Below, in pieces: positions 31,336 through 37,460 of a stretch of 37,460 nt of DNA. Below the pieces are notes generated by a model. That model saw only the letters and a program-made list of their open reading frames with translations. It ran no database searches and was not told the DNA's origin. The DNA comes from Lewinella cohaerens DSM 23179 (GTDB taxonomy: Bacteria > Bacteroidota > Bacteroidia > Chitinophagales > Saprospiraceae), in contig NZ_KB903543.1 in the NCBI RefSeq assembly GCF_000379805.1, positions 199,685 to 237,144 on the forward strand, written 5' to 3'. The translations under genes and the position numbers were made by a program. How positions within the stretch are numbered: position 1 is the stretch's first letter; each line of letters begins with the position of its first letter.

Positions 31336-32829
31336 ATGGCAGACTCGCGGCGGGCATCCAGTCTTCACATGAAACAAATCCAGCGGATGGTGGAATACCA
31401 GCGCCACTTGATTTTTTTCTTGCTTAGCGCTATCGGCGCCTTTATTTTAACTCACCTGCTACGAGGAGCTGATTTTACCCAGGCTCAGGATTATGTGCTT
31501 TTTTTATTGTTCTTTTCCGTAGGTCTTTGGTTTACGGAGGCTATTCCTCCCTTTGCCGTAGGTATTCTAATTGTTGGTTTCTTGGTCTTTTTCCTTGGTA
31601 GTATTGCCCCAACCGGAGCCGAAAAAGGCCTCAACGTCCAAAAGTTTGTCAGCACCTGGTCCAATAGTGTTATCTGGCTGATCCTTGGTGGTTTCTTTCT
31701 TGCCGAAGGGATGCGAAAAACCAAGGTCGATCAGGATGTATTCCGCATGTTAGTTGCTCGTTTTGAGCCTCGACCTGACCGCATTCTATTAAGTGTGATG
31801 CTTGCCACCTGCTTGGCCTCTATGCTCATGTCTAATACTGCTACGACCGCCATGATGGTAGCGACAACGGCACCACTACTGTTACGCATGGGAGAACAAA
31901 GCCCTTTTGGCAAGACGGTCTTACTGGGCATTCCCATCTCAGCTGCCGTAGGAGGCATGGGTACGATTACTGGCAGCCCGCCTAATGCAATTGCTGTTGA
32001 AGCTATCAACAATAGCGGAGCCTTGCCTTACACCATCGGTTTTCTAGACTGGATGATTGTTGGTGCACCTATCGCTATTTTGCTCACCCTGATCATGTGG
32101 CAAGCCCTGATACGAAAATACCAGCCAGGCAACGAGCTCCTCGACATCTCTGAACTCTTGGAGAAAGAGTCTTATACCGAACGTTTAGTCATCACGACTG
32201 AAGACGAAAGTCGGGAGATTAGTCTTGTTGACGGTAACCGTTTACGCAAGCGTATCGTAGTTATCACCTTGCTTATCACCTTATCCTTATGGCTTACAGG
32301 TCGTATGCACGGAATCCCCCCTGCCGCAGTATCCGGCATCCCGATTATCGTATTTACGATGGTGAGTATTATTACCGGCGAAGATGTTCGGACCCTCCCA
32401 TGGGACACCCTTATGCTGGTGGCTGGTGGTTTGTCTCTTGGACTTGCTATTCAGGACACTGGTATCTCTGCTTACTTCGTGGATCAGCTTCAACAGTGGC
32501 CATTTAATCCATTGTTAGTGTTGCCTATTTTTGCACTGCTCACCGTTGTTTTGTCCAATATCATGAGTAATACTGCTGCTGCAACTATTCTTATTCCCGT
32601 AGCAGCATTGTGGCCTGGTGTTCATCCAGCAGTGTTACCTTTTGTAATTGGATTAGCAGCTTCTTGTGCCCTTTTCCTCCCTGTTTCAACGCCGCCAAAT
32701 GCAATCGTTTTCGCTACCGGAAAAGTTACGCAACAAGAGTTCCGTTTCGGTGGTATTACCGTTGGATTAGTGGGGCCAATACTGATTATCGCATGGGTTG
32801 CTGTGGCTAGGCTATGGTTTGGATTTTAA
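31336..32829 (+). CDS. DASS-family anion:Na+ symporter (SLC13/CitT-type)
   Basis: The 497-residue inner-membrane transporter has roughly a dozen hydrophobic segments. The two SNT motifs that bind Na+ and substrate carboxylates are MSNTATTAMM (~157) and MSNTAAATILIP (~412). Other family features are the inverted-repeat hairpins, GTITGSPPNAIAVE and LPVSTPPNAIVFATGKV. Members import di- or tricarboxylates or sulfate with sodium; the exact substrate is not readable. A later Met at 31369 is an alternative start. The gene lies 89 nt after ftsK and probably has its own promoter; it converges with the response regulator gene, 12 nt apart. Confidence 0.94.
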   Translation: MADSRRASSLHMKQIQRMVEYQRHLIFFLLSAIGAFILTHLLRGADFTQAQDYVLFLLFFSVGLWFTEAIPPFAVGILIVGFLVFFLGSIAPTGAEKGLNVQKFVSTWSNSVIWLILGGFFLAEGMRKTKVDQDVFRMLVARFEPRPDRILLSVMLATCLASMLMSNTATTAMMVATTAPLLLRMGEQSPFGKTVLLGIPISAAVGGMGTITGSPPNAIAVEAINNSGALPYTIGFLDWMIVGAPIAILLTLIMWQALIRKYQPGNELLDISELLEKESYTERLVITTEDESREISLVDGNRLRKRIVVITLLITLSLWLTGRMHGIPPAAVSGIPIIVFTMVSIITGEDVRTLPWDTLMLVAGGLSLGLAIQDTGISAYFVDQLQQWPFNPLLVLPIFALLTVVLSNIMSNTAAATILIPVAALWPGVHPAVLPFVIGLAASCALFLPVSTPPNAIVFATGKVTQQEFRFGGITVGLVGPILIIAWVAVARLWFGF

Positions 32830-32841
32830 AGAATACCTGAG

Positions 32842-33522
32842 CTATACATGAAAGCAAAAACCTACTCCATGTATGTTTTCGATCCTTATTTGCTGATCTT
32901 TCTTCAGGTATTTACGTAAACGTGAGATAAACACATCCAGGCTACGCCCTAAAAAATAATCATTCTCTCCCCAAACTGCTTCGAGGATATCTGCTCTTTT
33001 AATGACTTGATTTTTGTGCTCCAGCAAGTATTTCAAAAGGTCGGCTTCTTTTTGAGTAAGCCGCCGAAGGTCATCGCCAATTTTCAACTTGAGGTTAGGA
33101 TAATTAAAAATGTATTCTCCCAACACGTATTCGTTAGGCGGAGGAGTCGACACACTACGGGAACGGCGTAAAAAAACCTCGATTTTCAATATCAATTCTT
33201 CGATACTAAAAGGTTTTGTAATATAGTCATCAGCACCAAGGCGCAAGCCAAACAAGCGATCTTCTTTGAGAGATTTGGCCGTTAGAAACAGTATGGGAAC
33301 CTCTGTGTTTTGTTTGCGAATTTCTTTAGCCAACGTGAAGCCGTCCGTTTCAGGAAGCATAACATCCAACAGGCAAAGGTCATAGTCCTGGCGATCAATA
33401 GCCTCCTTCGCACTACTCCCATCAGCACAATGTGTAACTTGATAACCTTGCAATTCAAGATGATCACGGGTAACAAAGCTCAGGCTTTCGTCGTCTTCTA
33501 CGTATAAAAGGTGGGCACGCAT
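32842..33522 (-). CDS. OmpR/PhoB-family response regulator
   Basis: The 226-residue DNA-binding regulator has an N-terminal receiver domain with the phosphoacceptor Asp53 (CLLDVMLPETDGF), the acidic pair EDDE at residues 9-12, Thr in LFLTAKS and Lys in ITKPF. A winged-helix output domain follows (LTQKEADLLKYLLEHKNQVIKRADILEAVWG, then RSLDVFISRLRKYLKKD, then IHGVGFCF). It is encoded 16 nt after the histidine kinase and should be its cognate partner. The target genes are unknown. Confidence 0.96.
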   Translation of the reverse strand: MRAHLLYVEDDESLSFVTRDHLELQGYQVTHCADGSSAKEAIDRQDYDLCLLDVMLPETDGFTLAKEIRKQNTEVPILFLTAKSLKEDRLFGLRLGADDYITKPFSIEELILKIEVFLRRSRSVSTPPPNEYVLGEYIFNYPNLKLKIGDDLRRLTQKEADLLKYLLEHKNQVIKRADILEAVWGENDYFLGRSLDVFISRLRKYLKKDQQIRIENIHGVGFCFHV

Positions 33523-33538
33523 ATATGGTTAGGTTTTA

Positions 33539-34843
33539 TTAGGCTGGTATCGGCTGATGGCGGACTTTCAATGGCTGTCCAAGATTTAATCTCACTGTCG
33601 TCCCTTGGCCAACATCACTATCCAACTCAATACTCCAGCCATGGGCCTGGCAAATTCGACGTACGTAATACAAGCCAAGTCCAAAACCTTTAACATTATG
33701 GACATTACCGGTAGGGATACGATAGAATTTATCAAATATCCTGGCTTGGTAGGCCGGGGATATTCCAATCCCATTGTCTTGGATAGCAAGTTGAACGAGG
33801 TTATTGTCTCTGAGGACCCGTACACTTATCTGGGGATCTTCCTGGCAGTATTTAATAGCATTATCGAGTAAACTATAGAGGATATTGGTCAGATGTAGTC
33901 GGTCAGCCATCAGGAAAACGCCAACAGCATCTTCGAGGTCGGCAGTAAGTTCGCCCCCTTGTTCTTCCAGTCGCATCCGGGTGCTGGAAAGTAGTGCATC
34001 CAGAATTTCCAGCAAATCTACTTTTTCCTTCTTGAGTTCCAGGTTACCTTTTTCCACACTGGCAAGCTGTAGCACTTTTTCGACTTGCTTATTTAGGCGT
34101 TGGTTTTGTTCGAGTATGATCGTAGCGTAGCGATGCAAGCGTGTATCAGCTTTCACGCGCTCATCATTAAGGAATACACCAGCTGCAATCTTGATCGTAG
34201 ACAAAGGCGTTTTAAACTCGTGGGTCATGTTATTGATAAAATCTTTCTGCATCTCAGAGAGTCTCTTTTGCCTTAAAATAACCCACATCGCGTAAGCGAA
34301 AAAGAGAACGGTAAGCAGCAAAATTGCTGATAGAAAGATGATCAACTGCATCTTATCAAAAAGAAAACCGGTACGCCCCGGAAATTTCACACCGAAATAA
34401 TAGGTAAATTCCTGGTCCTTGGGCAAATCCCCCAAATCCATGTTTTTAATTTCCCCTTCTGGAGTGTAACTACAGTAGCCACCATATACCATCTCATCGG
34501 TATGACAATCAAAAACGGCATACTCAAAATCAACGTTAAGTGTTCTTTCTTCCAGCTCACTTTGCAGGAGGTGCTCCAATAATTTCGCGTCGATTTCGAC
34601 GGCCATATTAACGATCCAATAGTTGGTGGTGCGTTGTTTCACCACATCCCGAGAAGGGAGTTCGGCGTCATTTATATCGGCAAGTTGATTTGCGACATGG
34701 TAAAGAGCAAGGTTGACTTTTTTGTTGAACTCTTCTTCATTGAGGTCCCAAGTCGTCATCACCCAGTAAGATTGGATACCAATGATTCCGACCAAGGCCA
34801 CGGCCCCAAGAATGACGACCCAACGAATTACCGCATTTTGCAT
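33539..34843 (-). CDS. Membrane sensor histidine kinase
   Basis: The 434-residue inner-membrane kinase has TM1 (~8-28) and TM2 (~167-192) flanking a ~135-residue periplasmic sensor with two Cys (FDCHTDEMVYGGYCSY). HisKA has the phosphoacceptor in NMTHEFKTPLSTIKIA. HATPase_c has LLDNAIKYC (N box), IQDNGIGIS (G1) and GFGLGLYYVRRI (G2). The start at ATG 34843 is chosen over an upstream TTG because it directly precedes TM1. Kinase and regulator are ordered kinase first, one transcript. The signal is unknown; periplasmic sensing is likely. Confidence 0.95.
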   Translation of the reverse strand: MQNAVIRWVVILGAVALVGIIGIQSYWVMTTWDLNEEEFNKKVNLALYHVANQLADINDAELPSRDVVKQRTTNYWIVNMAVEIDAKLLEHLLQSELEERTLNVDFEYAVFDCHTDEMVYGGYCSYTPEGEIKNMDLGDLPKDQEFTYYFGVKFPGRTGFLFDKMQLIIFLSAILLLTVLFFAYAMWVILRQKRLSEMQKDFINNMTHEFKTPLSTIKIAAGVFLNDERVKADTRLHRYATIILEQNQRLNKQVEKVLQLASVEKGNLELKKEKVDLLEILDALLSSTRMRLEEQGGELTADLEDAVGVFLMADRLHLTNILYSLLDNAIKYCQEDPQISVRVLRDNNLVQLAIQDNGIGISPAYQARIFDKFYRIPTGNVHNVKGFGLGLYYVRRICQAHGWSIELDSDVGQGTTVRLNLGQPLKVRHQPIPA

Positions 34844-34881
34844 AAGGAGAATTTTTCCCAAACACCTCTAAGTATTGCGCA

Positions 34882-34983
34882 GAAAACAAAACACGATTTT
34901 TTATAAGGCTTTCAAATAGTTAACCCGCTTAAAATGAACCGCTTGGCCAACTATTGTGAAAGCCAAAATCGTGTTTTGTTTTC
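34882..34983. repeat. 102-bp palindrome with 19-bp perfect outer arms
   Basis: Outer arms GAAAACAAAACACGATTTT (34882-34900) and its exact complement at 34965-34983 are perfect over 19 bp. After a 6-nt bulge on one side, GGCTTTCA...AATAGTT (34907-34921) pairs with 34949-34964 with one extra base. The central loop is ~27 nt. It lies between the kinase start (34843) and the stop of the phosphatase gene (35082), both minus strand. It may end the phosphatase transcript (minus-strand 3' side is GTGTTTTGTTTTC) or be a mobile palindrome. Confidence 0.65.
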
Positions 34984-35081
34984 GTGCTGTCCTTAAGCGA
35001 CGGAGTATTAATAAATCTCAGCTACCAAAGATCGTCGTTTTCATCACCTTTAATACAGCTTTGCTATCGCTTAACAGCCTA

Positions 35082-36350
35082 TTAACAGGGGTTCTCTACA
35101 GGAACAAACCTGGAAGTAAGCACTGTAAAATCATCAGGATACCCCTCTTCGCCCTTGAAGGCATTGAGAGCTTGCTGTAGCTCATGGTTGAATTCAGCGG
35201 CTGAAAGATGGTGGTGTTTTTCCACAAATTGCTTAAGTAGTAAGTCGTCAAAATAATCACCCTGCGCATTCTGAATATCAATGAGGCCATCGGTATAGGT
35301 CAGAATCAATGACGGTTGTGTCAGTTGGACTTCTCCGACCCCAATTTCCGGTAACTCCTGGAAGGACCCAAGGATCGTACATCCTTCCTTTAGCAATACC
35401 GTCTGGTCTTTGCTTGCTAGAATCGGAGGATTATGCCCAGCATTGATATAACGTAAGACGTTGGTATGGCGGTCAAATTCCGCCACAAAAAGGGTAATAA
35501 AACGGTCTCCTCCGGTAATCCGGTTAACGGAAGTATTGAGGTCTATAATAAACTCCTTAAGTGGCGTCCTTTTATTAATAAGGGTATTAAAATTAGCCTG
35601 AAAATTGGCCATCAACAATGCGGCCGCTACTCCTTTCCCAGAGATATCGCCAATACAGAAAGCCAATTTACCATCAGGAAACTCCAAATAATCGTAATAG
35701 TCCCCTCCTACACCAAAATGGGGTTTATAGATACTGGCCATCTCGTAACAATCCTTCACCGGTAGGCTGGCAGGAATAAGCATACGTTGCATCTCACCAG
35801 CGAGTTCCATTTCCCGGCGCAGGCGCTCCTGCTCTAATTGGCGCTTAAACAGCCTTTTGTTTTCAATGGCTACCGCTACAATGTTGGTGATAGTGGTGAT
35901 GAATTGTACTTTTTCATACATATCATCATCGTCATCAAAGCCACCGATAAACACGTAAGCAATGGGTTGTTTTTTGTGCAAAACAGGAATAACCAGTTCA
36001 AACGCACAAAGAAAGGGATGATCCTTGGCATCGAGATTAACTAATTCCCGAAAATCTGCCAATTCTGAGCCAATGTTGTACTTCTTCTGCGCTTTGGTCA
36101 GTCCAGTTTGAGCTGTACAAACCCATTTCACTTCTGTTTCGCCGTGAACATATAGCGCCATTTTCTTAATCCCCAGCTCGAATGTCAGGAAGGAATGGTA
36201 CATTGCGAAAAGCTCCGCAGCCGGAAAGTTATTATTGATCGCCTGGGTAAGGGTCAATAATCGATTGACCTGCAATTGTCGCAAATGAAGCTCATGCTCC
36301 AAGCGTTCAATTTTAGAAAACTGCCTGGCCATATTTGCAAAATCAGCCAT
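35082..36350 (-). CDS. GAF-domain SpoIIE-type PP2C phosphatase
   Basis: The 422-residue cytoplasmic protein has an N-terminal coiled coil (~10-40), a GAF-like sensor domain (~45-175: ALYVHGETEVKWV, ELVIPVLHKKQPIAYVFIGG), a second helix (LFKRQLEQERLRREMELAGEMQ) and a SpoIIE/PP2C domain (~200-415). Metal ligands lie in VGGDYYDYLEF, GDISGKGVAAALLMA, NAGHNPP, YTDGLID and DDFTVL. It would dephosphorylate a Ser/Thr-phosphorylated partner, usually a STAS protein, in response to a small-molecule or redox signal. No such partner gene is adjacent. It shares domain type with the cNMP-phosphatase at 11188-12411. Probable own promoter at 36434-36441. Confidence 0.92.
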   Translation of the reverse strand: MADFANMARQFSKIERLEHELHLRQLQVNRLLTLTQAINNNFPAAELFAMYHSFLTFELGIKKMALYVHGETEVKWVCTAQTGLTKAQKKYNIGSELADFRELVNLDAKDHPFLCAFELVIPVLHKKQPIAYVFIGGFDDDDDMYEKVQFITTITNIVAVAIENKRLFKRQLEQERLRREMELAGEMQRMLIPASLPVKDCYEMASIYKPHFGVGGDYYDYLEFPDGKLAFCIGDISGKGVAAALLMANFQANFNTLINKRTPLKEFIIDLNTSVNRITGGDRFITLFVAEFDRHTNVLRYINAGHNPPILASKDQTVLLKEGCTILGSFQELPEIGVGEVQLTQPSLILTYTDGLIDIQNAQGDYFDDLLLKQFVEKHHHLSAAEFNHELQQALNAFKGEEGYPDDFTVLTSRFVPVENPC

Positions 36351-36433
36351 ATAGTACGCTAGCTCGGAATTTTAGAGTTTGCTGAAAATCTATTCGTAGA
36401 ATTCCTCAACAAGCTCTTAGTTATAACTCTCCC

Positions 36434-36441
36434 CAAAGATA
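36434..36441 (-). promoter_or_regulatory. -7 box (TATCTTTG) for the GAF-phosphatase gene
   Basis: The minus strand reads TATCTTTG, an exact TAnnTTTG match ~84 nt before the start at 36350. No TTG at ideal -33 spacing. Confidence 0.45.
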
Positions 36442-36540
36442 CTAAAAGCAAAACAAATACTACCTCCTGACTAGGGTTTAGAAAACAGGCTATTAAACGC
36501 CTAGGTATCGTAAAATAAATGGGAAGGAGGTACTTAGATA

Positions 36541-36572
36541 TTTTGGAAAGGAAAGCTAAGGGGTTATTTTTG
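36541..36572 (+). promoter_or_regulatory. Bacteroidota promoter of the alpha/beta hydrolase gene
   Basis: TTTTG (36541-36545) is followed after 19 nt by TATTTTTG (36565-36572), a complete match to the consensus. The predicted start near 36578 gives a ~22-nt leader. Along with the ftsK one, it is the best promoter in the window. Confidence 0.7.
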
Positions 36573-36599
36573 CATCATGCCAAGTAGAGGAAAGCACAA

Positions 36600-37397
36600 A
36601 TGAAAACATTGATATTCCGTGGAGCCAAGCTCGCCTATAACATTGAAGGTAAAGGATTCCCCGTGGTCCTGGTACATGGTTTCTGTGCAGACAGCCAAAT
36701 ATGGGAGGATTTCAAACAGGATTTACTAGAAGAACGCTACCGGGTCATTACCATTGACTTGCCCGGATTTGGCAGTTCTGATGTGGTTCCCAATGTTTCC
36801 ATTGACTACTATGCGCAAGCTATTCTAGCTGTTTTGGAGGAGAAAAATTTATCCGATGTAATTGTGATCGGTCACTCTATGGGAGGCTACACCGCCCTTG
36901 CTTTGGCAGCATTGGTTGCTGACCGCCTCAAAGGAATTGGCCTTTTCCATTCTCACCCTTATGCGGATAATGATGAAAAGAAAGCCGCCAGATATAAGCA
37001 GATCGAGTTTATCAATAAACATGGCCACCCCCTATATGTAAAACAGTTGGTTCCCAAGTTATTCCCCCCTCCCTATGGGCAAACCAACCCTTTCGACTTG
37101 GATAAGATTATCCACCGAGCAGCCCGCTATCCCGCAGAAGGTATCATTGAGGGATTAAAAGCAATGGCTAACCGCCCCGACTACTCAGCTGTTTTAGAAA
37201 ACTTCCTGAAACCCGTCCTTTTTATCGTGGGTGAAGAAGACGAAGCGGTACCAAAGGAGGCTAGTGAACAACAACTGGCCTTGCCTGCTCGGTCTAGCAT
37301 CCATGTTTTAGAAAAAATTGGACACATGGGAATGATAGAGTCCCGGCGTAAAACGCAACTCATGGTCCGGCAGTTTGTAGCCTACTGTTTGGAGTAA
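36600..37397 (+). CDS. Alpha/beta-fold hydrolase
   Basis: A 265-residue cytosolic hydrolase with the complete triad: nucleophile Ser93 in GHSMGGYTA, Asp in GEEDEAVP, and His in EKIGHMGMIE. The oxyanion HG motif is in VLVHGFCADSQIW, and LPGFGSS follows strand 4. These enzymes cleave esters, lactones, haloalkanes or C-C bonds; the substrate is not predictable. A short ~22-nt leader precedes it. It stands alone, with a minus-strand terminator just after it that belongs to a gene beyond the window. Confidence 0.95.
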   Translation: MKTLIFRGAKLAYNIEGKGFPVVLVHGFCADSQIWEDFKQDLLEERYRVITIDLPGFGSSDVVPNVSIDYYAQAILAVLEEKNLSDVIVIGHSMGGYTALALAALVADRLKGIGLFHSHPYADNDEKKAARYKQIEFINKHGHPLYVKQLVPKLFPPPYGQTNPFDLDKIIHRAARYPAEGIIEGLKAMANRPDYSAVLENFLKPVLFIVGEEDEAVPKEASEQQLALPARSSIHVLEKIGHMGMIESRRKTQLMVRQFVAYCLE

Positions 37398-37407
37398 ACC
37401 TTCTCCT

Positions 37408-37437
37408 AAAAAAAGAGCCACCCCTGGGGGCAGCTCT
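37408..37437 (-). terminator. Terminator of a minus-strand gene beyond the window
   Basis: AGAGC (37414-37418) pairs with GCTCT (37433-37437), with inner CCCC/GGGG pairing. On the minus strand the stem is followed by seven U (37414-37408). It predicts a convergent gene to the right; it may also stop the hydrolase transcript less efficiently. Confidence 0.65.
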
Positions 37438-37460
37438 GAAATTCATGTCTAGCAGAATTA

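Overview
The window looks like chromosomal DNA of a Bacteroidota bacterium, probably of the Saprospiria (Lewinella/Haliscomenobacter-like) type. The evidence is two secreted proteins with type IX secretion (T9SS) C-terminal sorting domains, TonB-dependent receptors with carboxypeptidase-like N-terminal domains, an ECF sigma/FecR/receptor/DUF4249 cassette, DUF2911 and DUF1573 proteins, and several Bacteroidota-type promoters (TTG, about 19 nt, TAnnTTTG). The lineage is inferred from gene content; no 16S gene is present.

Layout. 1-4.5 kb: a cut-off double-DUF2911 secreted protein, then two paralogous DUF1573/T9SS proteins flanking an aldo/keto reductase. 4.6-10.9 kb (all minus): an orphan lipoprotein, then a surface-signalling and uptake cassette transcribed ECF sigma, FecR, STN-TonB receptor, DUF4249 lipoprotein. 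11-12.4 kb: a 163-bp MITE-like element just upstream of a cNMP-domain/SpoIIE-type phosphatase. 12.5-14.4 kb: tRNA-Asp, accA and a conserved small protein. 14.5-18.6 kb (minus): a membrane-anchored peptidase candidate, a GNAT acetyltransferase, a DUF3291 protein, anmK, a GC-rich palindromic non-coding block and a lipoprotein cytochrome c. 18.7-24.3 kb: a prohibitin-like SPFH protein, dnaB interrupted by a full-length intein, a sigma-70-like factor followed by a 51-codon Trp-rich ORF, clpP, and a small basic/acidic protein. 24.4-28.5 kb (minus): an aldo/keto reductase, a LOG-family protein and a second TonB receptor. 28.7-37.4 kb: ftsK, a DASS transporter, a histidine kinase/response regulator pair, a GAF-SpoIIE phosphatase and an alpha/beta hydrolase.

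How the genes relate. Most of the window is ordinary housekeeping and cell-envelope biology: fatty acid synthesis (accA), replication (dnaB), chromosome segregation (ftsK), proteolysis (clpP), cell-wall recycling (anmK) and nutrient uptake. Signalling is well represented, with two sigma factors, one FecR anti-sigma, one two-component system and two SpoIIE-type phosphatases that have no recognisable partner-switch proteins beside them. No prophage, CRISPR array, restriction system or complete IS element is visible.

The most unusual content is the intein inside the DnaB P-loop, plus a rich set of intergenic inverted repeats. These include a perfect 27-bp TIR element, a roughly 450-bp GC-rich palindromic block, a 102-bp palindrome, and two loci where short tandem repeats occur as inverted pairs. 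I see no clear multi-gene defence or biosynthetic system of a new type. The strongest leads are the repeats, the intein, and the small ORF behind the sigma factor.
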